Below are positions 52,441 through 62,320 of a stretch of DNA of 64,000 bases, piece after piece (position 1 is the first letter of the stretch; each line of letters opens with the position of its first letter). Made by a program: the position numbers and the translations under genes. The notes under the pieces are model-generated. The model was not told the DNA's origin and did not search any database. It was given only the letters and a program-made list of their open reading frames with translations. The DNA comes from Prevotella dentasini JCM 15908. Its GTDB lineage: Bacteria; Bacteroidota; Bacteroidia; Bacteroidales; Bacteroidaceae. Location of the stretch: NCBI RefSeq assembly GCF_000614065.1, contig NZ_BAKG01000002.1, forward strand, positions 124,001 to 188,000, written 5' to 3'.

Positions 52441-54485
52441 TTATTTCTTGTAGTTTTCAATACCCTTGTTCAGGAAATCAAGGTATCCGGGTATATCCTC
52501 TTTATAGACGAAGCTGCCGCTCAGAGGATTTCCGTTGTTGTCTACCGTTACGTAGAATGGCTGTGCCATGTAACCGAATTTGGTCTCTTCCAGATAGCTC
52601 CACTTGTCGCCGACGGTGCGGAGAGTTCGTGTCGAACCATTCGGAGTCTTCACGGTTATCGGTGATTTCAGCGGTGTCTTGTCGTCAACATAGAGCGAAA
52701 TCAGCACGTAGTCTTTCATCAGCTTGTCTGCTACCTGTGGGTCGGTCCATACAGCACCCTCCATCTTGCGGCAGTTTACGCAGCCGAAGCCCGTAAAGTC
52801 GAGCATGACAGGCTTGCCTGCCCGGGCCGCTGCCCGCATACCTTCTTCGTAGTCGGTATATTTAGCCTCGATGGTCTTGGTGTCAAGGTTGAAGTCCTGT
52901 GTGTACATAGGTGGTGCAAACGCACTGACAGCCTTACAAGGTGCACCCCACAGACCGGGAATCATATAGATGGTAAAGGCAAGCGAAACCATTCCGAGCA
53001 TGATGGCTGGTACCGGCATGGCCTTCTGGTCGGCATCGTCGTGGGGGAACTTCAGCCAGCCGATGAGGTAGAAGCCCAACAATCCGAACATGGCAATCCA
53101 AAGAGAAAGGAATGTCTCGCGGTCGAGAATGTGCCATCCGTAGGCAAGGTCAGCTACGGAGAGGAACTTCAGGCGAAGGCCAATTCGATGAAACCGAGCA
53201 CTACCTTAATCATATTCATCCATGAGCCGGACTTCGGAGCCTGCTTCAGCCATGTTGGGAAGAGGGCAAAGAGCGAGAATGGCAAGGCCAGTGCGAGGGC
53301 AAAGCCAAACATTCCTATTGCCGGAGCCACCCAGTCGCCGCTTGTGGCAGCCTGTACGAGCAACAGACCGATGACCGGTGCGGTGCAGGAGAAGCTGACG
53401 AGGGAGAGGGTGAACGCCATCAGGAAGATGGAGAGCAGACCCGTTGTAGAGGCTGCCTTGCTGTCTACTGCATTTCCCCAAGACGAGGGCAGGCGCAGCT
53501 CGAACCAGCCGAAGAAGCTGAAAGCGAAGACTACGAGCAGCAGGAAGAAGAAGATGTTGAACGGCGCATTGGTCGCCAGTGCATTCAGCTTGTTCGGGCC
53601 GAAAATGGCGGTAACGATAAGGCGAGTGCCATGTAGATGACAATGATGGAGATACCGTATGTAATGGCGTCGCGGATACCTTTTTTCTTATCGTCCTTTG
53701 CACGTTTGAGGAAGAAGCTGACGGTCATTGGGATGATAGGCCATACGCAAGGTGTCAGCAAAGCGAGCAGTCCGCCCACTACGCCCATCAGAAAGATGTA
53801 GAGCAGAGAGGTGTTCTCGCTGCTCCGCCCTTGTCGAAAGCCTTCAGTTCCTTGATAACGGGCTTCCATAAGTCGCTGCCCGATGCCACTCCGGCCGTGT
53901 CGGTAGCTGCCTCCGATGCTGCGGTCTCCTCGCCGGCTGCCGTAGCTGCCGTGTCGGCAGCAGCACCGTCGCTGTCTCAGCGGCTGCACCGTCTTCTTCG
54001 GTAGTCGTTTCCGTTGCCTGCGGGGCGTCTGCCGGGCCGTTGCCCTTGTAGTTGAAGTCTACCGAGGTAGGCGGCATGCACATCTCGTCGTTGCATGCAC
54101 CGTACTCCAGATAGCCCTTGATGTTGTAGGTTTTTCCTGTAATCTTGTACTTCTGTATGAAGCTGACGCTGTTTTCAAAGTATCTCAGCTTCATGCCGAA
54201 GATATTGTCGTCTACGTTGAGTTCTCGTCCGCGTGGCATCAGTTTGCCTACAGGCTGTGCTCCTTCGGCCTTTTCGGTGTGAAGGGTAGCAGAAGTCGGT
54301 CCGTCGGCAGGCAGTCCCGTTGAATAGACGTGCCATCCTTTGTCTATTTTCGCAGTGAAAATCACTTCTACTTCAGACGGGCTTGTCTGTTTCTGCTGTA
54401 CTTTAAAGTGAACTGGCGTCTGCTGTGCCATCATTGTAAGGCTCAGCAGAAGAAACACAAAAAGGGTAATCTTTCTAATTTTCAT
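52441..54485 (-). CDS. dsbD: DsbD-type thiol:disulfide interchange protein; frame broken four times
   Basis: About 682 residues when four single-base losses (near 53963, 53823, 53623 and 53172) are restored. Order: signal peptide MKIRKITLFVFLLLSLTMMAQ; periplasmic alpha domain with its cysteine pair in CNDEMCMPP; an Ala/Thr-rich linker; the eight-helix core with LLALLTPCVWPIIPMTVSFF and LVSFSCTAPVIGLLL, whose two cysteines carry electrons across the membrane; and a C-terminal thioredoxin domain with FTGFGCVNCRKMEGAVW. It moves reducing power from cytoplasmic thioredoxin to periplasmic proteins. It is a single gene with promoter at 54571 and its own terminator. Confidence 0.92.
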
Positions 54486-54570
54486 CGTATGTTCTGAGAT
54501 TTAATTAACTATTTATTTCTACATTAGACCATGCAGGGTAAGCCACCGGCCCTTCTTTCACTAAATGCTG

Positions 54571-54604
54571 CAAAGATACGGAAAAGAATTAAAACCGCAA
54601 CAAA
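54571..54604 (-). promoter_or_regulatory. Promoter of dsbD
   Basis: Minus strand: TTTG (54601-54604), a 22-base spacer, TATCTTTG (54571-54578). The leader to the ATG is about 80 bases. Confidence 0.6.
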
Positions 54605-54960
54605 AATCCAAATATTTTCTGAATTTTATCTTATAATTTTTTTGTGTTTGCCTTGAGATAGTTCCCGTTCCGGATGGTAAATGCGTGAAAAATGCTATGT
54701 TGGAGAGTTTCTCTGCGCGGTGAAGTGCCCCCCGTGCTGTTGTTTGGTGCCGTTGATGATGGGTGCGGAATGAGGCCGGTGTGTGTTTCCTGTGTATATG
54801 TCTGCATGCACCGGCAAGGTAGCTGTGTCTCTCGCTGAATCTTCCTCCGCATCAGCTTCGTGTGAAGAAGACGCGGCGGTCTTCTTGCTGTATGAGGAAG
54901 ATGGATAGGAAACCGATGTAAGGAAATTTCCGAACGGTTCGTCGGTGTCGGCTGTCTGGC

Positions 54961-55026
54961 GATGCGGAAGTGCCATTCTCGCAAGGCGAAACTGCCACTT
55001 TCGTCGTATAATAGTGCCACTCTCAT
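54961..55026. repeat. Dispersed GTGCC hairpin repeat, copy 6 (degenerate)
   Basis: AAGTGCCATTCTCG (54968-54981), five-base loop CAAGG, and CGAAACTGCCACTT (54987-55000) pair with three mismatches; further arms follow to 55026. It lies in the space between divergent dsbD and holB. The rest of 54605-55322 has no gene. Confidence 0.65.
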
Positions 55027-55322
55027 TCACCGGGAAATGCGCTTTCGTGATATAATCTGATAACTATTTGAATGTCAGTCTGTTGTGAAGCTGTTAGGAA
55101 GGCCTGTCAGCTATTCTTCAATATTACTCCGTCTGCTGTTTTTGTAAATATGTTTCTTTCTTCTCACTGGGTGAATTGAAAACCTTCTGTTGGATATTTC
55201 TGTGTCGTTTCTCCTGTTTCTCAGTTTCCCCATGTTGCCGGACGGCCCGGCAGGGCTTGTGCTTTCTTGTTTTTTGCTTGCCATTTATTCGTTTCCAACA
55301 GCGAATATTCAGTTTTATTTAT

Positions 55323-55330
55323 TAACTTTG
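55323..55330 (+). promoter_or_regulatory. Promoter -7 element of holB-ricT-gldH
   Basis: TAACTTTG fits TAnnTTTG, 170 bases ahead of holB. No good -33 element is seen. Confidence 0.45.
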
Positions 55331-55499
55331 TAGCCTATATGTTCCTTAGCGGACAGATGCGGAAGATGTGCCGGTGGCTTTCCTTCTACGGCTATGACCG
55401 ATTGCAGTAGGTGGGCGGTGAGGAGGCGGACTTGGAACGAATCTCCGTTGTCTGAAAAGGCAAAACAACATAAACGGGCATCAGTGCCCACGCAGTATA

Positions 55500-56627
55500 A
55501 TGGATTTCAGCGAAGTAATAGGACAGGAGGCCGTCAAGCAGCGGCTTATGCAGATGGTAGGGAAAGACCGTGTGCCCCATGCGCTCCTCTTTACCGGCCC
55601 GGAAGGGACGGGCAAGATGGCGTTGGCCATGGCCTTTGCCAGTTATCTGCTCACCCACGGCGTCAGCGCACCCGACAATGCCCGGGCGATGATAGCGCGT
55701 TGGGAGCATCCCGACCTCCACTTCACCTATCCCACCATCAAGCTCCCCGGCATGAGTGCGGAGCATCAGCCCGTCAGCAGCGAGTTTGCCAAGGAGTGGC
55801 ACCGGCTCATCATGGACGGGCCATACTTCACGATGAACCAGTGGATGCAGGCGATGGGGGCTACCACCCAGCAGGCGGTCATTACGGGAGCGGAGAGCGA
55901 CGAGCTCTCGCGTATATTGGCGTTGAAGTCCAGTCAAGGGGGCTACAAGGTCTGCATAGTCTGGCGACCCGAGCGAATGAACCTTGCCTCTGCCAACAAA
56001 CTGCTGAAACTGCTCGAAGAGCCGCCGCAGGGAACGGTCTTTCTCATGGTCTGCGAAGAGCCGGAGAAACTGCTCGACACCATTGTCAGCCGTATGCAGC
56101 GCATAGAGGTGAAGCTCATCGGCACTGCCGATATAGAGCGTGCCCTGACCGAACGGCGCGGATTGGAACCCGGGATGGCAGGCCGGATGGCCCGTGTGGC
56201 ACACGGCAGTTGGCTGAAGGCACTGGAAGCACTGGAGGCCGGTAACGAGAATCAGGAGTTTCTCGGCATGTTTCAGATGCTGATGCGGCTCTGTTATATG
56301 CGCAACGTGAAAGACCTGAAGCGTTGGAGTGAGGCTGTAGCTGCCTACGGACGCGAGAAAGAGCGACGCATGCTGGTCTACTTTCAGCAGCAGGTGCGCG
56401 AAAACTTCATGTATAACTTTCAGAATCCCGAACTGGTCTATATGACGCAGGAGGAAGAGGGCTTTGCACGCAATTTCGCACGCTTCATCAACGAGGCCAA
56501 TGTCGTCGAAATCAACGAGCTGTTCGGGCGTGCCCACCGCGACATCGGGCAGAACTCCAATGCCAAGGTTGTGCTCTACGATGTGGCCCTGAAGCTGATA
56601 GTGCTGCTCCTGCGGCAGGTTCCATGA
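55500..56627 (+). CDS. holB: DNA polymerase III delta-prime subunit
   Basis: A 375-residue AAA+ clamp-loader subunit: FSEVIGQEAVKQRLMQMV, P-loop LFTGPEGTGKMALAMA (about 30-45), VCIVWRPERMNLASANKLLK (Walker B region) and LLEEPPQGTVFLMVCEEPEKL with the sensor ISRMQ-type segment IVSRMQRIEV. It works with DnaX (22.3-24.1 kb) and delta to load the beta clamp. It is followed by ricT and gldH on the same strand; holB-ricT adjacency is widespread in bacteria. Confidence 0.92.
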   Translation: MDFSEVIGQEAVKQRLMQMVGKDRVPHALLFTGPEGTGKMALAMAFASYLLTHGVSAPDNARAMIARWEHPDLHFTYPTIKLPGMSAEHQPVSSEFAKEWHRLIMDGPYFTMNQWMQAMGATTQQAVITGAESDELSRILALKSSQGGYKVCIVWRPERMNLASANKLLKLLEEPPQGTVFLMVCEEPEKLLDTIVSRMQRIEVKLIGTADIERALTERRGLEPGMAGRMARVAHGSWLKALEALEAGNENQEFLGMFQMLMRLCYMRNVKDLKRWSEAVAAYGREKERRMLVYFQQQVRENFMYNFQNPELVYMTQEEEGFARNFARFINEANVVEINELFGRAHRDIGQNSNAKVVLYDVALKLIVLLLRQVP

Positions 56628-56757
56628 ATTGTGGATGGGGACGGAATATCCCTTCAAGAGAATAAGATACATTCAAACAACAACATATACACCTCCGGGA
56701 AACGGGCGGACGGCTGAGGCCGATGCCGGTTGATAGCTGGAGACACACAGACAAAGT

Positions 56758-58064
56758 ATGGATTACAAAAATATGCAATTCAAGATATGGACAGGCTGCG
56801 ACCGCGGTCTGTGCCATCAGGCTTGCGGACGGCAGGACCGTCAGCTGAACACCTACGACTGGTTGGAGGACGTGCCGGGCAATACCGATACGACAGACCT
56901 CGTAGAGGTGCAGTTCAAGAACACGCGCAAGGGATATTACCACAACGTCAACAACCTCAATTTGCAGAAGGGAGACGTGGTGGCGGTAGAGGCCAATCCG
57001 GGGCACGACATCGGTGTCGTTACGCTGACGGGGCGGCTCGTGAAGTTGCAGCTGAAGAAATCGGGTGCCGTCAAGTCGCCCGAGGACATACGGCGCGTCT
57101 ACCGCCATGCCAAGGAAGTGGACATGCAGAAATACGAGGAAGCCAAGGCCCGCGAGCATGCCACGATGATTGAGAGCAGGCAGATAGCCAAGGGACTCGG
57201 GTTGAAGATGAAAATCGGAGATGTAGAGTATCAGGGCGACGGCAACAAAGCCATCTTCTACTATATTGCCGATGAGCGTGTCGACTTCCGGCAGCTCATC
57301 AAGGACCTTGCCGCAGCCTTTCATGTGCGCATTGAGATGAAGCAGATAGGTGCACGGCAGGAGGCAGGGCGCATCGGCGGTACAGGCCCTTGTGGCCGGG
57401 AACTCTGTTGTGCCACGTGGATGAAGAATTTCTCCAGCGTCTCCACGACGGCTGCGCGGTTTCAGGATATATCGTTGAACCCGACGAAATTGGCAGGTAT
57501 GTGTGCCAAGCTGAAATGCTGTCTGAACTACGAGGTAGACGACTACGTAGAGGCGAGCCGCAGATTGCCGAGCCGGGAGATTCATCTCTTCACGCAGGAC
57601 AGCGAGTATTATCTCTTTAAGACCGACATTCTGAATGGGCTTTGCACCTATTCTACGGACAAGAACTTTGCCTCCAATCTGGAGACCGTCACGGCTGCGC
57701 GTGCAAGGGAGATTATAGAGATGAACAAGCAGGGCGAGAAGCCGCTGTCTCTGCTCCACAACGGCAAGGCGAAGCCTGTCAAGAAACCGGTTGATTTGCT
57801 AGAAGGGGCAGATCTTAGCCGATTTGATAAGGCAAAGAAAAAGAAAGGCAAGAATGGCGGACAGCGCAGGAACGGAGGCGACGGCCGTCAGCCCGTGCAG
57901 GGAGAAAGACAGCAGAATGGCCGGGGACAATATCGCGACGACAACCGTCAGCGTGCCCCGCGGGCAACCGTCCCAACCGCGAGGGCCGCGCTCCTCGTCC
58001 GAACGGGCAGGAACAGCCGTCCGTTTCCGAGGCTCCGACACCCACCAACGGCCATGAGGAGTAA
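56758..58064 (+). CDS. ricT: PSP1-domain protein RicT/YaaT; frame broken near the end
   Basis: About 435 residues. The PSP1 core carries VQFKNTRKGYYHNVNN, GDVVAVEANPGHDIGVVTLT, GDGNKAIFYYIADERVDFR and the cysteine-rich GTGPCGRELCCATWMKNF and KLKCCLNYE, which bind iron-sulfur clusters in Bacillus RicT. The Ric complex there controls RNA processing and competence. The C-terminus is a basic, Arg/Gly/Asn/Gln-rich low-complexity tail. One G lost near 57963 removes the stop at 58062 and falsely fuses the frame to gldH; with it restored, the tail reads APRGNRPNREGRAPRPNGQE and ends NGHEE. Confidence 0.88.
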
Positions 58065-58545
58065 AGGGTACACCTTATTATATATAGTCGCCCTGCTGTT
58101 GTTATTGGGACTGACATCGTGCAGGGACGGCCGTACCTACGACCACTACGAGCATGTGGAACTGGACGGGTGGGGGCGCAACGATACCACCCGTTACCAC
58201 GTTGCCCGGCAGTGGGAAGGCGTGTACGAGATGTGGTTAGGGCTGCGTGCCACACAATCTTATCCGTACAAGACGGTCAGCCTGATAGTAGAGCGGACGG
58301 TCGTTCCCAATAAGAAGCATCCTGCACCCCATACTTCTGTAGACACCGTAGTCTGCAAGATAATTGACGACGACGGACGACTGACGGGAAAGACGGGCGT
58401 CAGCAGCAGCGAGTTGTTGCTGCCCGTTTCTTCGTTCCGTCTCAACCGTTCCGACTCTCTCGTCATCTCCGTCCATCATATCATGAGCCGCGACCAACTG
58501 CCCGGCATCAGCGAGGTCGGCATACGGTTGGATAAGGTGGAGTAG
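58054..58545 (+). CDS. gldH: GldH-type gliding/secretion lipoprotein
   Basis: A 163-residue lipoprotein: MRSKGYTLLYIVALLLLLGLTSC with Cys23 in the LTSC lipobox. The body contains YDHYEHVELDGWGRNDTTRY, WLGLRATQSYPYKTVSLIVE and the SVHHIMSRDQLPGISEVGIR end, the pattern of the GldH family. In Flavobacterium GldH is required for gliding; in non-gliding Bacteroidales its role is unclear. Its start overlaps the repaired ricT stop by 11 bases. Order holB-ricT-gldH is common in Bacteroidales. Confidence 0.85.
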   Translation: MRSKGYTLLYIVALLLLLGLTSCRDGRTYDHYEHVELDGWGRNDTTRYHVARQWEGVYEMWLGLRATQSYPYKTVSLIVERTVVPNKKHPAPHTSVDTVVCKIIDDDGRLTGKTGVSSSELLLPVSSFRLNRSDSLVISVHHIMSRDQLPGISEVGIRLDKVE

Positions 58546-58570
58546 CCTGTGGCTTTCTGTAATAAATAAC

Positions 58571-59653
58571 TTATGTTTTTTCTTCCTCTTCCTGTTCTCT
58601 CGTAACGTATCGTTGCCAATAGGCAATGATAAGCGTCGTGAGCGGCAGGGCTATAATCAGGCCGATGAAGCCGAGTAAGGCACCCCATACCGACAGGGAA
58701 AGCAGCAGGATGGCAGGGTTCAGGCCCATGGCCTTACCCATGATTTTCGGTGTAACCACCATGTCGGTGAGTACCTGAACGATGGCAAAGACAGCCAGAG
58801 CCGAGAGGAAAATTATCCAGAAACTCTGTCCTGTGTCGGCAGCTTTCAGCAACGCAAGGAACGCTGTAGGGATAAGGGCGAACGTATGCAGGTAGGGTAC
58901 GAGGTCGAGAATACCTATCAGGATGCCCATGCCGATGGCCATAGGAAATCCGATGACCGTAAACCCGATGCAAAACATGATGCCCATGCAGAGCGCAACC
59001 ATTCCCTGACCACGTATATAGTTGTTCAGCTCGCGCTCAACATCCTGTGCCAGACCTCTCCAGAAAGGGCGTGCCTTTTTCGGGAATATCTTTATCCACT
59101 TGTCGGTCAGTGTTTCATAGTCGAGCAGAATGAAGAACATGTATAGCAGGGTGATACATGATGCCACGATGGAAACGACGATACTGGCAGTCTGTCCGAT
59201 GACAGAGAAGAGTTTGGGCATGGCTGTCTTGATGGCATCCGTAAAGTCGGGACTTTTCAGGAACTTCTCTATTTCACGCTGATTCTCCTGAATCCATTGC
59301 TGTACTGTAGCCGATATGCTGTTTGTGTGTGCCGTTTCGTGGACATAGCGCGTGGCGATTGCCGTGAACTTATCGAACTGGTCTATCATCGGAGGAATGA
59401 TAAAGAGGAAGATGCCCGTCAGGATTGCCGTAACGAAAATGAGGGTTACGACAATGCTCAAGGCCCGGGTGGGAACGTGCATCTTATACTGTACAAACTT
59501 CACGAGGGGGTAGAGTAGGTAGGCCAATAGCCATGCGATAAAGAAAGGAAGCAGAACTCCCGACAGGGTCTTGACTATAAAGAGTGCGGCGAAGATGCCG
59601 AGGGCTATCAGAGTCCAGCGGATGAACTTGTCGAAAGTGATGGGTTGTCGCAT
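58571..59653 (-). CDS. AI-2E/PerM-family transporter
   Basis: A 360-residue inner-membrane protein with about eight helices. Typical features: a first pair of helices (WTLIALGIFAALFIVKTLSG, LLPFFIAWLLAYLLYPLVKF), a large cytoplasmic-facing middle region (about 95-160), and the conserved late run IGILDLVPYLHTFALIPTAF and VVTPKIMGKAMGLNPAILLL. Members export autoinducer-2 or act as Na+/H+ antiporters or auxin-like exporters; the substrate is open. It follows tdk by 12 bases and is convergent with gldH. Confidence 0.88.
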   Translation of the reverse strand: MRQPITFDKFIRWTLIALGIFAALFIVKTLSGVLLPFFIAWLLAYLLYPLVKFVQYKMHVPTRALSIVVTLIFVTAILTGIFLFIIPPMIDQFDKFTAIATRYVHETAHTNSISATVQQWIQENQREIEKFLKSPDFTDAIKTAMPKLFSVIGQTASIVVSIVASCITLLYMFFILLDYETLTDKWIKIFPKKARPFWRGLAQDVERELNNYIRGQGMVALCMGIMFCIGFTVIGFPMAIGMGILIGILDLVPYLHTFALIPTAFLALLKAADTGQSFWIIFLSALAVFAIVQVLTDMVVTPKIMGKAMGLNPAILLLSLSVWGALLGFIGLIIALPLTTLIIAYWQRYVTREQEEEEKT

Positions 59654-59665
59654 AATTAGGATGCT

Positions 59666-60318
59666 TTAATGGTTGTGGGATGGGGCAGTGGCAGTCTGCC
59701 GGTCTTCTTCTGTGTCGTCTTCCGGGTGTGTTGCACCCTCTGCCTCTAATGCTTTCTGGTAACATTCGCGACAGAGCGGCTCGTACTCCTGTTGTTCGCC
59801 GAGCAAGACTCTGCGGTTGTTGGCAACAAGACGGTGGCTGACATAGGCGAGTGCACCGCATTTCACGCAGATAGCATGCACTTTAGTAACTTCGTCGGCA
59901 ATGGCGCACAGGGCTGGAATGGGGCCGAACGGAACGCTTGGTAGTCCATGTCGAGTCCTGCCACGATAACCCTCACACCATTGTTAGCCAACTGGTTGCA
60001 GACCCCGACGAGTCCTTCGTCCAAGAATTGTGCCTCGTCGATGCCTACCACCTCAATATCTGATGCCAAGAGGAGGATGTTGCCTGAAGAGTCGATAGGC
60101 GTAGAGTGGATGACATTCTGGTCGTGGCTGACCACATCTTCGTCGGAATAGCGGGTATCAATGGAGGGTTTGAATATCTCCACCTTCTGCTTGGCAAACT
60201 TCGCACGCTTCATTCGCCGAATCAACTCCTCGGTCTTGCCGGAGAACATGCTTCCGCAGACCACCTCAATACGCCCCTGTCGACGTCTTTCGCCGCTTAA
60301 GTTATCTGTCATTACCAT
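59666..60318 (-). CDS. tdk: Thymidine kinase, type II; frame broken by one base
   Basis: About 217 residues when one G is restored near 59937 ([20 protein letters not shown]). P-loop [27 protein letters not shown] (Walker B), the lasso region and the structural zinc cysteines in ICVKCGA and LCRECYQ are present. It phosphorylates thymidine for salvage. The predicted transcription start is next to the first ATG (60316-60318), so [10 protein letters not shown] at 60312 may be the true start with a six-base leader. It is first in a tdk-transporter unit. Confidence 0.92.
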
Positions 60319-60326
60319 AGTTTTTG

Positions 60327-60334
60327 CAAAGGTA
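60327..60334 (-). promoter_or_regulatory. Promoter -7 element of tdk
   Basis: Minus-strand TACCTTTG ends only eight bases before the first possible ATG, predicting a near-leaderless mRNA. Confidence 0.6.
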
Positions 60335-60569
60335 AATAATTTTGGAAGAAAGTTGGGCAGAAAGCTCTGCTTTTAATACTTAATGTCTTTCTTTATTTGA
60401 AAATTACCAATTGCTGGGTTGCTCTGGCATCAAAATCACAGTTGTGTGTGAGCATTGATGGTGGTAAGGTGTATTATTTATAAATAGGTGTAAATATATT
60501 TTCTTTATAAAAGGAATGTTATGCAGTTCGTATTTGTAAGGAGACGATATGTAAAAAATCCTAATTTAT

Positions 60570-60600
60570 TTTGTTCTTCCATAGTTTTACTTTACATTTG
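60570..60600 (+). promoter_or_regulatory. Promoter of rsmI
   Basis: TTTG (60570-60573), a 19-base spacer, TACATTTG (60593-60600): full consensus. ATG 60609 follows by eight bases, so the leader is minimal. Confidence 0.75.
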
Positions 60601-60608
60601 CAACGATT

Positions 60609-61319
60609 ATGGGTATTCTGTATCTTGTGCCTACGCCTGTGGGGAATATGGAGGACATGACGTTCCGCGCCATTCGCATCCTCAAAGAAGCTGACCTCGT
60701 ACTCTGCGAGGACACAAGGACGTCGGGCATACTGCTGAAGCATTTTGACATAAAGAATCACCTGATGGCTCACCATAAGTTCAACGAGCATGGAACGTCG
60801 GCAGGGATTGTCAACAGGCTGAAGGCAGGTGAGACGATAGCCCTAATATCGGACGCCGGTACGCCGGGAGTGAGCGACCCGGGCTTTTATCTCGTTCGGG
60901 AAGCCATTGCGGCAGGCATTACGGTTCAGACCCTTCCGGGGGCAACGGCTTTCGTTCCGGCTCTCGTCTCAAGTGGTCTCCCGTGCGACAGATTCATCTT
61001 TGAAGGTTTCCTGCCACAGAAGAAAGGACGCAAGAGCCATTTGGAAAGTCTGGCAGAGGAACAGCGCACGATGATTTTCTACGAGTCGCCCTATCGGGTT
61101 GTCAAGACCTTGGAGCAATTCTCTGAAATCTTCGGAGTTGACAGAAAGGTCAGTTGCTGTCGTGAAATCTCAAAGGTGTATGAGGAAAGTGTCCGCGGAA
61201 CATTGGCAGAGGTCATCGCCCACTTCAGGGAGAGAGAGCCACGGGGAGAGTTTGTCATTGTTGTTGCAGGAAAGGAAAAAGTTAAGAAATCGAAGAGGGA
61301 GGACAGGACAGAGGACTGA
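60609..61319 (+). CDS. rsmI: 16S rRNA 2'-O-ribose C1402 methyltransferase
   Basis: A 236-residue tetrapyrrole-methylase-fold enzyme: LYLVPTPVGNMEDMTFRAIR, CEDTRTSGILLKHF, LISDAGTPGVSDPG and PGATAFVPALVSSGLP, with FYESPYRVVKTL and CREISKVYEE. It 2'-O-methylates C1402 in the ribosomal decoding centre using SAM. It is shorter than the E. coli enzyme (about 286), lacking the C-terminal extension, and ends in a short Lys/Arg-rich tail. It has a consensus promoter and an almost absent leader. Confidence 0.95.
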   Translation: MGILYLVPTPVGNMEDMTFRAIRILKEADLVLCEDTRTSGILLKHFDIKNHLMAHHKFNEHGTSAGIVNRLKAGETIALISDAGTPGVSDPGFYLVREAIAAGITVQTLPGATAFVPALVSSGLPCDRFIFEGFLPQKKGRKSHLESLAEEQRTMIFYESPYRVVKTLEQFSEIFGVDRKVSCCREISKVYEESVRGTLAEVIAHFREREPRGEFVIVVAGKEKVKKSKREDRTED

Positions 61320-61375
61320 TGTCTGTTCCCGTTCCACTCTAAAGTCGATAATAAAAAGAATAAAACGTATAGATT

Positions 61376-62290
61376 ATGAAAAAGCTATTTGTTTTTGCAG
61401 TTTGCGGAGTTCTTGCACTGGCAGCTTGCAATCAAGAGAAGAAGCCGGCTATTAATCCGGCCGAGATTCAGAACGATTCACTGCGCGCTATCATTGATGC
61501 CCGAGACAATGAAATCAATGATATGATGGGCACGCTGAATGAAATTCAGCAAGGCTTTATTGCCATCAATGCAGCCGAGGAGCGTGTTACGCTCGCCAAG
61601 AATGGCGAGGGTGCTGACAAGACTGCTCAGATTAAGGAAAATGTCCAGTTCATTGCCCAGCGCATGAAGGAGAACCGCGAACTCATTCAGAAGTTGCAGC
61701 AGCAGCTCCGTGATACGGGTTTCAAGGGAGAAGAAATGAAGAAGACCCTTGCGCAGTTGACTACGCAGTTGGCACAGAAAGACAACGAGCTGAAGCAGCT
61801 TCGTGCCGAGCTTGAGTCTAAGAACATCCATATCAAGGAGCTTGACGAAACCATCACGGGTCTGAATACGGATGTGTCGAACTTGAAAACTGACAAGGAA
61901 AATCTGACCAACGAGAAGAATACGCTTCAGACGGAGAAGGCAAATCTTCAGACAGAAAGCAGTCAGAAGAGTGAGACCATCTCTACACAGGATAAGCAGC
62001 TCAACACGGGTTGGTATGCATTCGGTACGAAAAAGGAACTGAAGAAGCAGGGTGTCCTTGCGAGCGGTAAAGTACTGCAGGGCAGTTTCAACAAGAACTA
62101 TTTCACAAAGATTGATATTCGCAATACGAAGGAAATCAAGCTTTTCAGCAAGAGTGCACGTCTGTTGACTGCTCACCCAAGCAGCAGCTACTCGCTTTCT
62201 GCCGATGCCAATGGTCAGTATGTCCTGCGTATTTCCGACCCACAGACCTTCTGGAGCACCAGCAAGTATTTGGTAGTTCAGGTAAAATAA
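61376..62290 (+). CDS. Coiled-coil lipoprotein
   Basis: A 304-residue lipoprotein: MKKLFVFAVCGVLALAACNQ, with Cys18 in the LAAC lipobox. Residues about 95-210 are a long coiled coil rich in Gln, Glu, Lys and Asn (QLAQKDNELKQLRAELESKN, NLKTDKENLTNEKNTLQTEK). A C-terminal beta-like domain follows (NTGWYAFGTKKELKKQGVLA, KEIKLFSKSARLLTAHPSSS). The layout resembles Bacteroidales proteins annotated as Cbp1-type collagen-binding adhesins, but I cannot confirm this. It sits 56 bases after rsmI and ends at a strong terminator. Confidence 0.75.
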   Translation: MKKLFVFAVCGVLALAACNQEKKPAINPAEIQNDSLRAIIDARDNEINDMMGTLNEIQQGFIAINAAEERVTLAKNGEGADKTAQIKENVQFIAQRMKENRELIQKLQQQLRDTGFKGEEMKKTLAQLTTQLAQKDNELKQLRAELESKNIHIKELDETITGLNTDVSNLKTDKENLTNEKNTLQTEKANLQTESSQKSETISTQDKQLNTGWYAFGTKKELKKQGVLASGKVLQGSFNKNYFTKIDIRNTKEIKLFSKSARLLTAHPSSSYSLSADANGQYVLRISDPQTFWSTSKYLVVQVK

Positions 62291-62320
62291 GTTATTAGAG
62301 TTTTACACCTTATTATATAT

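Noticed and set aside
55392..57759. Two long minus-strand open frames opposite holB and ricT
   Set aside because: holB and ricT motifs are unmistakable on the plus strand; the long antisense frames arise from codon bias.
56758..58545. A single 595-codon RicT-GldH fusion protein
   Set aside because: One lost G near 57963 removes the ricT stop; with it restored ricT ends at 58064 and gldH starts at its own ATG with a lipobox.
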